64,000 bases of DNA from Chelativorans sp. Marseille-P2723 (GTDB lineage Bacteria; Pseudomonadota; Alphaproteobacteria; Rhizobiales; Rhizobiaceae), in assembly GCF_902809845.1 (NCBI RefSeq), contig NZ_CADDWI010000013.1, forward strand, positions 186,001 to 250,000, read 5' to 3'. Below the pieces are notes generated by a model, which did not search any database, was not told the origin of the DNA, and worked only from the letters and a program-made list of their open reading frames with translations. This document shows, in pieces, positions 17,803 through 26,538 of this stretch (position 1 is the stretch's first letter; every line of letters starts with the position of its first letter). The position numbers and the translations under genes are program-made.

Positions 17803-18954
17803 ATGCTCCATCTTCGCGAGTCTCGGACTCTCCGCCAACCTTCCGATGGCTCAACACTCACCATTACGGACATTACAGGCGAGGCCGCGGAACTTCCTGC
17901 GTTTGATCAACATGAACGGATATGGTGCGGACGCGACGACGAACGCGGCCTGACCGCTATCGTCGCGATCCACGATACAAGTCTGGGTCCTGCACTTGGT
18001 GGTACACGTATCTGGCCGCATCAGAGTTTCGAAGCAGCATTGACCGACGCGCTGCGCCTTTCCCACGGGATGACTTACAAGGCTGCCGTCGCGGGCGTGC
18101 CCTTCGGAGGCGGAAAAACGGTGATTATGGCCGACGCCAAAAAGGACAAGACGCCCGCGCTTTTAAGTGCCTATGCGGAAATGCTTGCAGCGCTGGAAGG
18201 CCAGTTCTTTACCGGGGAGGATGTCGGCTTGACGGTCGCTGACGCAGACTTTTTGCGCGATAGAGCTCCAAATGTGACCGGCACTACAAAGGGCGGCAGC
18301 GGCAATCCATCTCCCGTAACCGCCGAAGGTGTTTTTCTGGGGATCAAAGCTGCCCTCTTCCATCAGCGCGGGAGTGCCACGCTGCAGGGGGTGCGCGTAG
18401 CAGTGCAGGGATTGGGTTCAGTCGGTTATTCCCTCTGCAAGAAGCTCCGCGCCCATGGAGCGCATCTTATTGTGGCAGACATCGATGAGTCGCGCGTGGC
18501 AAATGCGCGGGAAGCCTTCGACGCAGAGGCCGTAGCTGTTGACAAGATCCTGGCAGCCGAAGCGGACATTCTTTCGCCCTGCGCTCTTGGAGGCATCATC
18601 TCGGCAGAGGCAATCCCCTCAATTAAGGCCGGGATCATTGCCGGATCGGCCAACAACCAGCTTGCCCGGCACGAAGACGCGCACCTGTTGATGCAGCGCC
18701 ATATCCTCTATGCGCCAGATTACGTGATCAATGCTGGTGGCCTGATCAACGTCACTGCGGAGTTTGCACCGGGCGGCTATGATCGTGATATAGCCATGGC
18801 CAAGGTCAGGAAAATTCCGGAGACCCTGAAGGATATTTTCGTTCGTTCGGATCGGCAAAGGCGGCCGACCAACGATATTGCCGCCGAGATCGTCATGGAG
18901 CGCCTCAGGGCCGCGCGGGAAAAGGACGAGCGCACCCGCCAGGGCCCTCGGTAG
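17803..18954 (+). CDS. Leu/Phe/Val dehydrogenase family enzyme (leucine-dehydrogenase-like)
   Basis: NAD-dependent oxidative deaminase of branched-chain or aromatic amino acids. The 383-residue protein has the dimerisation/substrate domain with GPALGGTRIWPH, the catalytic Lys pair in SHGMTYKAAVAGVPFGGGK (about residues 85-103), and the Rossmann motif VAVQGLGSVGYSLCKKL near 210, followed by the conserved GSANNQLA. The first 40 residues include an unusual short leader. GGGAGAA lies six bases before the ATG. A monocistronic gene; the IS630 element is inserted about 45 bp after its stop. Leucine is the likeliest substrate by overall family resemblance but not proven. Confidence 0.87.
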   Translation: MLHLRESRTLRQPSDGSTLTITDITGEAAELPAFDQHERIWCGRDDERGLTAIVAIHDTSLGPALGGTRIWPHQSFEAALTDALRLSHGMTYKAAVAGVPFGGGKTVIMADAKKDKTPALLSAYAEMLAALEGQFFTGEDVGLTVADADFLRDRAPNVTGTTKGGSGNPSPVTAEGVFLGIKAALFHQRGSATLQGVRVAVQGLGSVGYSLCKKLRAHGAHLIVADIDESRVANAREAFDAEAVAVDKILAAEADILSPCALGGIISAEAIPSIKAGIIAGSANNQLARHEDAHLLMQRHILYAPDYVINAGGLINVTAEFAPGGYDRDIAMAKVRKIPETLKDIFVRSDRQRRPTNDIAAEIVMERLRAAREKDERTRQGPR

Positions 18955-19000
18955 GCCCGACAACTTTGGCCAAGATGTAACTGAGGGCTGGTGCGTCTTA

Positions 19001-19011
19001 AAGCGGGATGA
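19001..19011 (+). repeat. IS630 left terminal inverted repeat
   Basis: AAGCGGGATGA, next to TA at 18999-19000; the match to the opposite end differs only in the first base. Confidence 0.85.
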
Positions 19012-19013
19012 TT

Positions 19014-19580
19014 TTATTTCCGGTCATATCCGGCCTCGGCGAAATAGTTTGCGCATTCCTTTGATGTGACGATGTCGAGGATTTGGCCGATAGCGCTGCA
19101 TACGGCATCGGTGGTGCGCCTTTCGGCCTTTCGCAGCAGGTGTTTGAGCTTTGCGAAGAGTTGCTCGATCGGGTTCAGATCGGGCGAGTATTTCGGCAGA
19201 AAGAAGAGCCTGGCACCGGCCTTGCGGATGGCCCGCCGTATGGCCTTGCCCTTGTGCGAGCCGAGATTGTCCATGACGACGATGTCGCCGGGCCTGAGCG
19301 TCGGCACCAGCACCTTCTCGACATAGAGGCGGAAGCGCTCGCCGTTGATCGGCCCGTCGATGAGCCAGGGGGCCTCGACGCGGTCGCAGCGCAGGGCGGC
19401 CAGGAAGGTCATGGTCTTCCAGCGCCGGTGCGGCACCTTGGCCTTGAGCCGCGCACCGCGCGCTGCCCAACCCCTGAGCGGGGCCATGTTGGTCTTGGTC
19501 CATGTCTCGTCGATGAAGACCAGGCGGGAGGGGTCGATGCGGCCCTGATAGGCTTTCCACTGCGCGCGTCTTCGCGCCAC
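19014..19580 (-). CDS. IS630-family transposase, catalytic part (orfB)
   Basis: 188 residues counted from a GTG at 19580, carrying the DDE catalytic core: first Asp in RLVFIDETWTKTNM, second Asp in GDIVVMDNLGSHKG, and Glu in YSPDLNPIEQLFAKLK, spaced as in the IS630 DD34E type. Reading the same frame upstream gives KKTLIAAEQDRPDVARRR back to the poly-A tract, a typical internal IS630 sequence, so the natural product is probably a fusion with the upstream frame made by ribosomal frameshifting rather than an independent protein. Confidence 0.9.
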   Translation of the reverse strand: MARRRAQWKAYQGRIDPSRLVFIDETWTKTNMAPLRGWAARGARLKAKVPHRRWKTMTFLAALRCDRVEAPWLIDGPINGERFRLYVEKVLVPTLRPGDIVVMDNLGSHKGKAIRRAIRKAGARLFFLPKYSPDLNPIEQLFAKLKHLLRKAERRTTDAVCSAIGQILDIVTSKECANYFAEAGYDRK

Positions 19581-19606
19581 GTCGGGCCGATCCTGCTCGG
19601 CGGCGA

Positions 19607-19960
19607 TCAGCGTCTTTTTTTATGCGTGAGCCCTTCGGCGTGGACGAACTCCCACACCGAGCGGTAGTCGACCTTCAGGCCGCGCTCGGCCAGTTCCGCC
19701 ACAAGGCCGCGCAGCGTGAAGTCCGCGCCACGGCAGCGCTCAATGAGCCAGTCGCGCCAAGCCCCGGAAATCTTCTTCGGCTTATGGCCGCCGATCTGGC
19801 CCGGTTCCAGGCTGCCGCTCTGGCGATAACGCTTCACCCATTCGATCGCCGAGCTGTAGCTGACGCCAAAACGGGCCGCCGCCTGCCGACGCGACATCCC
19901 CTCCTTCTCAACCGCCTTCACCACGCGTTCCCGAAGATCGATCGAATAGGGCTTGCTCAT
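19607..19960 (-). CDS. IS630-family transposase, DNA-binding part (orfA)
   Basis: 117 residues from an ATG at 19960. N-terminal helix-turn-helix region: YSIDLRERVVKAVEKEGM followed by SRRQAAARFGVSYSSAIEW, then the second HTH (DWLIERCRGADFTLRGL). It ends HKKRR just after the seven-A tract, where a -1 shift would continue into orfB. It binds the element's ends. Confidence 0.9.
   Translation of the reverse strand: MSKPYSIDLRERVVKAVEKEGMSRRQAAARFGVSYSSAIEWVKRYRQSGSLEPGQIGGHKPKKISGAWRDWLIERCRGADFTLRGLVAELAERGLKVDYRSVWEFVHAEGLTHKKRR
19615..19621 (-). other. Probable -1 frameshift site in the IS630 transposase
   Basis: A run of seven A on the coding (minus) strand, CAT-AAA-AAA-AGA in the orfA frame. 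Slipping back one base yields AAA-AAA-AAG-ACG and enters orfB. Poly-A slippage is the known mode of fusion in many IS630 elements; efficiency here is unknown. Confidence 0.75.
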
Positions 19961-20041
19961 CCATGCTGGCCTCCTGTCCCAGCCAGCACCTCGAATCAAA
20001 TTCGATCTGATTTGCATAGCCCCTAGCGACTCGGCGTAATC

Positions 20042-20052
20042 TCATCCCGCTC
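20042..20052 (-). repeat. IS630 right terminal inverted repeat
   Basis: TCATCCCGCTC on the plus strand, adjoining TA at 20053-20054. Confidence 0.85.
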
Positions 20053-20084
20053 TAAGCGAAAAGTGCGGGCGGTTCGTGGGAAGG

Positions 20085-20726
20085 CTATCTCAAACCGCGA
20101 AGTGCCGTCTCGCCCCAGACCTCCTGCAACCGCCTGTCGCGGCCGCAGCCTTCGCGATAGCCCCGATAGGCGTTGGCCTTGGTGACGTATCCGAAGCGGG
20201 AAAAGACCCGGTCTGTGCTCATGTAAAAATCCTGGTGATAGTCTTCCGCCGGCCAGAAGGTAGAGGCGGGTTCGATGGGCGTTACAACCGCTCGTGCCAG
20301 TTCTTTCTCCGCCGCCTGCTTTGCCCTTTCCGCAGCCTGCCTCTGGACCTCGTCCAGCACATAGATGGCTGTCGTATAGCCGTGGCCCCTGTCGCAGAAC
20401 TGGCCGCCGTCATCGGTGGGATCGACAGAATGGAAGAAGACGTCGAGCAGCTCTTCGTAAGTTACCCGCGCATCGTCGAAACGGACCTCCACCGCCTCTC
20501 GATGGCCGCCCGCCTCATAGTCATGGTAGGAAGGTTCCTGCGTGGTGCCACCGGTATAACCGGAGACGGTGGACAGAACCCCCTCCACCTTGTCGAAATC
20601 GGCCTCGACACACCAGAAGCATCCGCCGGCAAAGATGGCGGTCCTTTCCTCCGCCGTCACCGGATGCAGTAACAGAAGAACGCATGCAAGCTGCGATGCG
20701 GAAAGAAAAAGAAGACGGCGCGTCAT
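20085..20726 (-). CDS. msrA: Exported peptide-methionine (S)-S-oxide reductase MsrA
   Basis: Repairs oxidised methionine. 213 residues, longer than a plain cytosolic MsrA because of an N-terminal hydrophobic signal (about residues 4-25, ending VTAEE), so it should act in the periplasm or be membrane-anchored. The catalytic motif GGCFWCVEADFD is intact at about residues 34-45, with SGYTGG, YHDYEAGGHREAVEV and the terminal resolving-Cys region GYREGCGRDRRLQE. No partner MsrB is adjacent. Divided from sdhB by about 90 bp; the IS630 element lies just downstream. Confidence 0.93.
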   Translation of the reverse strand: MTRRLLFLSASQLACVLLLLHPVTAEERTAIFAGGCFWCVEADFDKVEGVLSTVSGYTGGTTQEPSYHDYEAGGHREAVEVRFDDARVTYEELLDVFFHSVDPTDDGGQFCDRGHGYTTAIYVLDEVQRQAAERAKQAAEKELARAVVTPIEPASTFWPAEDYHQDFYMSTDRVFSRFGYVTKANAYRGYREGCGRDRRLQEVWGETALRGLR

Positions 20727-20818
20727 GAATCGGCCTCCCTTGCGGGAATCGATATCCCGCGCCGGGTTGCCTGAAAACTCAATCCGCTACACGCTTGCGT
20801 GAAGAAGGCAGTCGCCGG

Positions 20819-21598
20819 TCAGACCCGGCGCTCCACCATCATCTTCTTGATCTCCGCGATGGCCTTGGCCGGATTCAGGCCCTTGGGACAGGTCTGCGTG
20901 CAGTTCATGATCGTATGGCAGCGATAGAGCCGGAACGGATCCTCCAGCTTGTCGAGTCGCTCGCCGGTGGCTTCGTCCCGTGAATCGATGAGCCAGCGAT
21001 ATGCCTGGAGCAGCACGGCAGGGCCGAGATAGCGCTCGCCGTTCCACCAATAGCTGGGGCAGGCGGTCTGGCAGCAGAAGCAGAGAATGCACTCGTAGAG
21101 ACCGTCAAGCTTGGCCCGATCCTCGCGGCTCTGCCGCCATTCCGTCGCCGGCTCCGGCGTTTCGGTGTGCAGCCAGGGCTCAATGGAGGAAAGCTGCGCG
21201 TAAGGCACGGAAAGATCCGGCACCAGGTCCTTGACCACGGGCATGTGCGGCAGTGGATAGACCTTTACCGCGCCCTTGATCTCGTCCATGCCCTTCGTGC
21301 AGGCAAGCGTGTTGGCGCCGTCAATGTTCATGGCGCAGGAGCCGCAAATGCCCTCGCGGCAGGAGCGCCGAAAGGTAAGCGTCGGATCGATCTTGTTCTT
21401 GATCCAGATGAGTGCATCGAGCACCATCGGCCCGCAATCATCCATATCAACATAGTAAGTATCGACACGCGGGTTCTCCGTGTCGTCCGGCGACCAACGG
21501 TAGACGCGGTATTCACGCAGGTTCGTGGCACCTTCAGGCTTAGGCCAGACCTTGCCCTGCTTAATCTGCGAGTTCTTCGGAAGGGTGATTTGGACCAT
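20819..21598 (-). CDS. sdhB: Succinate dehydrogenase iron-sulfur subunit
   Basis: Electron-transfer subunit of complex II, on the cytoplasmic side of the membrane. The 259-residue protein has all three iron-sulfur clusters: [13 protein letters not shown] for [2Fe-2S], [16 protein letters not shown] for [4Fe-4S], and [17 protein letters not shown] completing [4Fe-4S]/[3Fe-4S]. Last gene of sdhCDAB, 15 bp after sdhA. Confidence 0.97.
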   Translation of the reverse strand: MVQITLPKNSQIKQGKVWPKPEGATNLREYRVYRWSPDDTENPRVDTYYVDMDDCGPMVLDALIWIKNKIDPTLTFRRSCREGICGSCAMNIDGANTLACTKGMDEIKGAVKVYPLPHMPVVKDLVPDLSVPYAQLSSIEPWLHTETPEPATEWRQSREDRAKLDGLYECILCFCCQTACPSYWWNGERYLGPAVLLQAYRWLIDSRDEATGERLDKLEDPFRLYRCHTIMNCTQTCPKGLNPAKAIAEIKKMMVERRV

Positions 21599-21613
21599 CG
21601 GAATAGCCTTGGA

Positions 21614-23449
21614 TCAATATACCCGCGCCTGAGGCGCGATTTTTGCCGGATCGATACCACCATCCTCCGCTTTCAGGAGCGTTTCGGTGTGTACGGGACG
21701 ATAGTCGAGACGAACCTTTCCGGTTTCGTCCACCCAGGACAATGTGTGCTTGCGCCAATTGACGTCGTCGCGCTCAGTGAAGTCCTCCCGGGCATGCGCA
21801 CCGCGGCTCTCCTTGCGCGCCTCGGCCGAATGAACCGTGGTAATGGCATTGACCATCAGGTTTTCCAGCTCCAGCGTTTCAACGAGGTCCGAATTCCAGA
21901 TCATTGAGCGATCCTGAACCTTGAGATCGGGAAGCTCCTTCCAGAGTTCGGAGATGCGCCGGCAACCCTGCTCAAGGGATTCCTGCGTACGGAAGACCGC
22001 CGCATCCTCCTGCATGGCACGCTGCATTTTCTCGCGAAGAACCGCGGTCGGCGTGCTGCCATTGGCGTGACGCAACCGGTCGAAACGGTCCATGATCTTC
22101 TCGCAAGCGGCAATATTGATCGGTGGAACCTTGGCGTTGCGGTCGACCACCTTGCCGGCGCGGATAGCGGCGGCCCGTCCAAAGACCACAAGATCGATGA
22201 GCGAGTTGGAGCCGAGGCGGTTGGCTCCGTGGACCGAGGCGCAGCCGGCTTCCCCGACAGCCATCAGGCCGGGGGCCACAGCATCGGGATCGCCAATGGT
22301 GGGGTTCAGCACCTCCCCCCAGTAGTTGGTGGGAATGCCGCCCATATTGTAGTGGACGGTCGGCAGCACCGGGATCGGCTCACGCGTAACATCCACGCCG
22401 GCGAATATTCTCGCCGATTCGGCGATGCCCGGCAGGCGCTCGTGGATGACAGCCGGGTCGAGATGATCAAGGTGCAGGTAGATATGGTCCTTGTTGCGCC
22501 CAACGCCGCGCCCTTCACGGATCTCGATGGTCATGCACCGCGATACCACGTCCCGGGAGGCAAGATCCTTCGCAGAGGGAGCGTAGCGCTCCATGAAGCG
22601 CTCGCCTTCGGAGTTGACGAGGTATCCGCCCTCTCCACGCACGCCTTCGGTGATCAGGCAGCCGGCGCCGTAAATGCCTGTCGGGTGGAACTGCACGAAT
22701 TCCATATCCTGAAGAGGCAGCCCTGCCCGCGCGACCATGCCATTGCCGTCACCGGTGCACGTATGGGCGGAGGTGCATGAGAAATAGGCCCGGCCATAGC
22801 CGCCGGTGGCCAGGACGACCATCTTTGCCGAAAAGCGGTGAATGGTTCCGTCCTCAAGGTTCCACGCAACCACGCCCGTGCAGACGCCGTCATCAGACAT
22901 AATGAGGTCGAGGGCAAAATACTCGATGAAGAATTGCGCGTGATTCTTGACGGATTGGCCGTAAAGCGTGTGAAGGATCGCATGACCCGTGCGGTCTGCC
23001 GCCGCGCAGGTTCGCTGAACGGGCGGCCCCTCACCGAAATTCTGCATGTGGCCGCCGAAGGGACGCTGGTAGATCCGGCCGTCCTCGGTGCGGGAGAAGG
23101 GCACGCCATAGTGCTCCAGCTCGTAGACGGCGGCCGGTGCTTCGCGGGCGAGATATTCCATCGCATCCACGTCGCCCAGCCAGTCCGAGCCCTTCACCGT
23201 ATCATAAAGGTGCCATTGCCAGTGGTCCGGCCCCATATTCTGCAGCGATGCGGCGATGCCACCCTGGGCAGCGACGGTGTGCGAACGGGTGGGAAAGACC
23301 TTGGTGATGCAGGCCGTCTTCAGGCCCTGCTCGGCCATTCCCAGCGTCGCCCGCAGGCCAGCGCCGCCCGCGCCCACGACGACCACGTCAAAGGCATGAT
23401 CGACATATTCATAGGCCGGACCGGCCTTCCTCGCACTTGCCTCAGCCAT
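21614..23449 (-). CDS. sdhA: Succinate dehydrogenase flavoprotein subunit
   Basis: Catalytic subunit oxidising succinate to fumarate. The 611-residue sequence has the dinucleotide motif [13 protein letters not shown], the covalent-FAD histidine in [10 protein letters not shown] (about residue 55), the active-site stretch [11 protein letters not shown] and the conserved C-terminal [17 protein letters not shown]. Starts 7 bp after the sdhD stop; mitochondrial-like alphaproteobacterial type. Confidence 0.97.
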   Translation of the reverse strand: MAEASARKAGPAYEYVDHAFDVVVVGAGGAGLRATLGMAEQGLKTACITKVFPTRSHTVAAQGGIAASLQNMGPDHWQWHLYDTVKGSDWLGDVDAMEYLAREAPAAVYELEHYGVPFSRTEDGRIYQRPFGGHMQNFGEGPPVQRTCAAADRTGHAILHTLYGQSVKNHAQFFIEYFALDLIMSDDGVCTGVVAWNLEDGTIHRFSAKMVVLATGGYGRAYFSCTSAHTCTGDGNGMVARAGLPLQDMEFVQFHPTGIYGAGCLITEGVRGEGGYLVNSEGERFMERYAPSAKDLASRDVVSRCMTIEIREGRGVGRNKDHIYLHLDHLDPAVIHERLPGIAESARIFAGVDVTREPIPVLPTVHYNMGGIPTNYWGEVLNPTIGDPDAVAPGLMAVGEAGCASVHGANRLGSNSLIDLVVFGRAAAIRAGKVVDRNAKVPPINIAACEKIMDRFDRLRHANGSTPTAVLREKMQRAMQEDAAVFRTQESLEQGCRRISELWKELPDLKVQDRSMIWNSDLVETLELENLMVNAITTVHSAEARKESRGAHAREDFTERDDVNWRKHTLSWVDETGKVRLDYRPVHTETLLKAEDGGIDPAKIAPQARVY

Positions 23450-23456
23450 CTATAAT

Positions 23457-23840
23457 TCAGGCTCCGAAAACGATCTTGAGAAGGGAAAGGAGCGCGATTG
23501 CGCCAACGACGATGGGAAAGAAGGTGTTGAGGATAATCAGAGCTACCTTCCAGCCCTGGTCATGCACATAATCCTCGATGATGACCTGCATTCCGAGCCG
23601 CATGTGATAGAGCACCGACACGAAGGCAAAGCCTATGAGCAACGCCACCACCGGGCTGGCGATTGCGGCGCGGACCTCCTCAAAGGGGGCGCCGCTATAA
23701 GCCATGACAAAGCCCATGAAGAAGAGGATGAGCGGCAGGTTGGAAACAGCGGTCAACCGCTGCCGCCAGAAATGCTCCGTCCCACCGCGAGCGGCCCCCA
23801 GACCACGGACGCGATTCAGAGGGGTACGCATGTCAGCCAT
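23457..23840 (-). CDS. sdhD: Succinate dehydrogenase membrane anchor subunit
   Basis: 127 residues with three membrane helices (about 28-50, 60-80 and 95-125) anchoring complex II and shaping the quinone site. The motif SVLYHMRLGMQVIIEDYVH contains the haem-b ligand His and the Asp-Tyr pair of the family. I place the start at the ATG at 23840, whose A is shared with the sdhC stop codon (TGATG), although the frame stays open upstream within sdhC. Confidence 0.95.
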   Translation of the reverse strand: MADMRTPLNRVRGLGAARGGTEHFWRQRLTAVSNLPLILFFMGFVMAYSGAPFEEVRAAIASPVVALLIGFAFVSVLYHMRLGMQVIIEDYVHDQGWKVALIILNTFFPIVVGAIALLSLLKIVFGA

Positions 23841-24247
23841 CAAAATCCTCCCCGGAGAGCGTAGCCCACCACCCAGACGATGACAGTGAGCGTGATGGAA
23901 CCGATCAGTGTCGCCTTTGCCAGCCGGGTGGACGTGTCCCTTTCCAAACCGCGGCCGGTATCCCAGATGAGGTGGCGGATGCCGCCCAGCATGTGATGCA
24001 GCAGCGCCCAGCTGTATCCGAACAGAACGAGCCGGCCCAGGAACGAGCCGAACAGCCCGCTCACGAAGTCGAACCACTCCGCTGACGTGGCCGCTGCAAG
24101 AAGCCACAACGCGAAAAGGAGTGGCCCGAAATAAAGCGCCGCCCCGGTGATACGGTGGGCGACGGACATCGCCATGGTCGGGGTAAAGCGGTAAATCTGC
24201 AAGTGAGGCGACAATGGCCTCGATTGGGTGGCTGTGATTTTGCTCAT
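23840..24247 (-). CDS. sdhC: Succinate dehydrogenase cytochrome b556 subunit
   Basis: First gene of the operon; a 135-residue membrane subunit with three helices. Family features: RPLSPHLQIYRF, SVAHRITGAALYFG with quinone-site Ser and Arg, and LLHHMLGGIRHLIWDTG bearing the haem ligand His. Couples by a one-base overlap to sdhD. The roughly 170 bp upstream holds the presumed promoter; I see no clear regulator site. Confidence 0.96.
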   Translation of the reverse strand: MSKITATQSRPLSPHLQIYRFTPTMAMSVAHRITGAALYFGPLLFALWLLAAATSAEWFDFVSGLFGSFLGRLVLFGYSWALLHHMLGGIRHLIWDTGRGLERDTSTRLAKATLIGSITLTVIVWVVGYALRGGF

Positions 24248-24421
24248 GGCTTCCCCGTCTCCTTACCAGCAGGCACATGAAGGCAAGTTGTCTGCGGTGC
24301 TTTTTCCCGCTCGCCCAAGCCCTGGCAGTGGGCTTTTAATCCGCTTTTTGCAGTGCGTCAAAGCCACAACATGGCGCAGAAGCGTTTGAATCGATTGAAC
24401 AGGCGCGCGTGTACTTAAACG

Positions 24422-24883
24422 TCAGCCACGGTCGAAGCGAATGACATGATTTGTCCAGTCGGCGGGAACAGCAATGCCCTCATACAACCTTCGCCCTTCC
24501 ACGGGCTGCCGCGGCGCGCTGAGGACCAGTTGCGACCAACCCCGCTCCTCCGCCTGTTCGGCCACGAGGTCGATCAGCGCCCTGGCGATGCCTTTGCCGC
24601 GATGCCGGTGATGGACGTAAATATGCTCCATGAGCCCGTAGCGAAGGCCGGATGGCGGTTCGGGCAGGTCATAGAAGATCGCAAAGCCGACCAGCTCGCC
24701 ATCGATGCGAGCGCCAACGATTTCCACTACCCGATCCTGCAGCAGAGTTTCGGCATAGAACTCGTCCGGCCGTCGTGGCGCACCACGCTTTAGGGATTGC
24801 GTATAGGCGGCGAGCAGCGGCGCCAGAACGTGCGCATCCTTGAGACGTAAAGGTGCAATGTCGATGTTGTGATTCTCGCTCAT
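24422..24883 (-). CDS. GNAT family N-acetyltransferase
   Basis: 153-residue single-domain acetyltransferase. The CoA-binding motif appears as VHHRHRGKGIARALIDL, preceded by YGLMEHIYV and followed by EERGWSQLVLSAPRQPVEGRRLYEG. Resembles the diamine-acetyltransferase-like branch by its general layout (IFYDLPEP...GLMEHIYV), but the substrate is not established. The ATG at 24883 begins the domain; the frame runs 16 codons further without similarity. Confidence 0.85.
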   Translation of the reverse strand: MSENHNIDIAPLRLKDAHVLAPLLAAYTQSLKRGAPRRPDEFYAETLLQDRVVEIVGARIDGELVGFAIFYDLPEPPSGLRYGLMEHIYVHHRHRGKGIARALIDLVAEQAEERGWSQLVLSAPRQPVEGRRLYEGIAVPADWTNHVIRFDRG

Positions 24884-24974
24884 GCGTCGGACCTTTTCGC
24901 CTGCAGGCTCCTTCGATGAAGATGCCCGCATATTAAACGCTTTTGAACCCGAAGAGACAGCAGGGTGACAAAGG

Positions 24975-24990
24975 TTAAGAAAGGGTTAAT
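24975..24990 (+). promoter_or_regulatory. CtrA-like box upstream of a small exported protein
   Basis: TTAAGAAAGGGTTAAT is TTAA-N7-TTAA with T instead of C at the last consensus position. It ends 41 bp before the ATG at 25032 and also lies in the shared upstream region of the divergent acetyltransferase gene. Confidence 0.45.
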
Positions 24991-25031
24991 CTGATACGTG
25001 GAAAGGTAGCGACAAGAAGGAGCATTGCTCC

Positions 25032-25394
25032 ATGCCTTCATGCAATCAGTTTTTCCCGGCTGGGTTCGGGCTTGTGCTGGCGCTTCTGGCTGCGGCGATG
25101 CCCGCGACCGCCGGTAGCCCGGGCGAGGAGGTTCATGCCGATAGCTTCGGCAACCTGGTGATCAGGAGTCCTGCGGGCTACAAACGCATAGTTGTTGGCA
25201 AGGGATATCTGGCCGAGGATCTTGCTAAGCATTCGAAGCGGGAGCCCAAGGTAGTCTATCTGGAGGAAGGGCGCGATGGCGTCTACCTTCGCAAACGGCG
25301 GACGTGCCGTTATGGCGCGCTTCTTCACGGGCGCAGCTACATGTATGGCTTGCCTGACAATGTCGTGCCGGTACCGACCGTAGCCTGCCGCTGA
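25032..25394 (+). CDS. Small exported protein of unknown function
   Basis: 120 residues beginning with a signal peptide (hydrophobic about 10-24, cleavage near ATAG). The mature part is about 90 residues, basic, with DSFGNLVIRSPAGYKRIVVGKG, a KVVYLEEGRDGVYLRKR stretch and two Cys (RTCRYG and terminal VACR) that might pair in the periplasm. No family recognised. It has a good ribosome site (GAAGGAG) and a CtrA-like box upstream. Confidence 0.75.
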   Translation: MPSCNQFFPAGFGLVLALLAAAMPATAGSPGEEVHADSFGNLVIRSPAGYKRIVVGKGYLAEDLAKHSKREPKVVYLEEGRDGVYLRKRRTCRYGALLHGRSYMYGLPDNVVPVPTVACR

Positions 25395-25479
25395 GGCCCG
25401 CTGCTGTCTGGCCTGGAGCTGAAGGGAACTGCCCCGTTCTCCCTTGCGTTTGGGAGCATCCGTCTTTGAGGAGCTTCCA

Positions 25480-25785
25480 ATGGCCAAGACAAGAATGCTG
25501 ACAGACCACCAGGAGATCCGTGAGTGGGTTGAAGCGCGCGCCGGTCAACCGGCCCTGAGCGAGCCTGCGCTGGGTACTGGCCATGCACAACCGATATTGC
25601 GGCTCGCTTTCGGCCAGCAGGCCTATCAGGACCAGGACGAAGGGTGGGACGCGATCGGCCAGGTGGAGATCCTCGAATGGGATGAATGGTTTCGCATATT
25701 CGAGGAACGGCAGCTTGCACTTGTGGTGGAGGAAGAGGTGCCAGGCCGGCGCGAGGAGTTCCATGAATTCGTGCGTCGGCCTTAA
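25480..25785 (+). CDS. Conserved-looking small protein of unknown function
   Basis: 101 residues, acidic and without signal or membrane segment. It begins MAKTRMLTDHQEIREWVEARAG and ends with a Glu-rich helix (VVEEEVPGRREEFHEFVRRP). A TGAGGAG lies about 9 bases before the ATG; an in-frame ATG 12 codons upstream lacks one. I do not recognise a named domain. It converges with sodC, the stops being 18 bp apart. Confidence 0.7.
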   Translation: MAKTRMLTDHQEIREWVEARAGQPALSEPALGTGHAQPILRLAFGQQAYQDQDEGWDAIGQVEILEWDEWFRIFEERQLALVVEEEVPGRREEFHEFVRRP

Positions 25786-25803
25786 GCTCCCAAGCCCTCG
25801 GTA

Positions 25804-26322
25804 TTACCTAGACTCGATGACGCCACAGGCGATGCGGTCACCTGCCTGGCCTGAGGGCTGGCTGCGATAGTCGTCTGGCGAACTGTGAACGAGGACGGCT
25901 GATCCATCGTCATCCAGAAGCGGATTGTCGCCATCGGACAGCGAAAGATCACCATGGAAGAATTCCGCCTTGAGAATGCCGTCCTGCCCGACATGCACAT
26001 TAGGGAAATCGCCGGGATGCGGACCTTCTGCGTCGTGTACGCCGTGGTTCCGGTCGCCCGCATAGTGGCCGCCTGCTGACTCAAATCCGCCTTCAGCGTC
26101 ACATTCGCCTGTCTCATGGACGTGGAAGCCGTGCGGTCCCGGGGGCAGGTCGGTCATCTCCGCCATCACATGAAGCATACCGGAAGCCGTTTCCATGAAT
26201 GTCACGGTTCCAATCTCATTGCCTTCGGCGTCGATCATGGTCGCGGTCGCCTCCTGCTCCTGGGCGTGGGCGGCAGAAAGCGAAATTGCCGCCGCCAGTA
26301 CGGTCATTGCAGTCAGTCTCAT
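25804..26322 (-). CDS. sodC: Periplasmic Cu/Zn superoxide dismutase
   Basis: Dismutates superoxide in the periplasm. 172 residues with a signal peptide ending SAAHA|Q. Metal ligands are visible: GPHGFHVHETGEC (Cu His pair and disulfide Cys), GGHYAGDRNHG, HPGDFPNVHV (Zn/bridging region) and AVLVHSSPDDYRSQPSG; GDRIACGVI gives the second disulfide Cys. The ATG at 26322 has GGGAGAG upstream and begins the signal peptide. Confidence 0.95.
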   Translation of the reverse strand: MRLTAMTVLAAAISLSAAHAQEQEATATMIDAEGNEIGTVTFMETASGMLHVMAEMTDLPPGPHGFHVHETGECDAEGGFESAGGHYAGDRNHGVHDAEGPHPGDFPNVHVGQDGILKAEFFHGDLSLSDGDNPLLDDDGSAVLVHSSPDDYRSQPSGQAGDRIACGVIESR

Positions 26323-26472
26323 GCTGATCTCTCCCTTTGCACCTCCAGGGCCCATGCCGGATGGCAAGGCTTGCCTTTCCATGCAAACAGGCCGCTTCGC
26401 GGTTTTGTTTCATCACTCCCGAAAGGAACGCCTTTGCGGTGCCACCGCCGACAGCGGAAGAGCTGCGCGCAC

Positions 26473-26495
26473 AAAAAAGGAGCCCTGTGGGCCCC
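26473..26495 (-). terminator. Terminator of the ATP synthase operon
   Basis: On the minus strand a GC stem (GGGGCCC / GGGCTCC around loop ACA, one mismatch) is followed by six T. It lies about 45 bp after the atpC stop and before sodC, so sodC is transcribed separately. Confidence 0.8.
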
Positions 26496-26538
26496 CTTCT
26501 CATGTCCAGTCGTTGCGAGTGTGCCTCGGCCGGATCGG

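Larger units (their letters stand above)
19001..20052 (-). mobile_element. Intact IS630-family insertion sequence (1,052 bp)
   Basis: Ends are defined by inverted repeats AAGCGGGATGA (19001-19011) and TCATCCCGCTC (20042-20052), matching at 10 of 11 positions, each flanked outside by TA (18999-19000 and 20053-20054), the target dinucleotide that IS630/mariner elements duplicate. It contains two overlapping-type frames joined by a run of seven A. Inserted between the dehydrogenase gene and msrA without breaking either. Confidence 0.92.
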
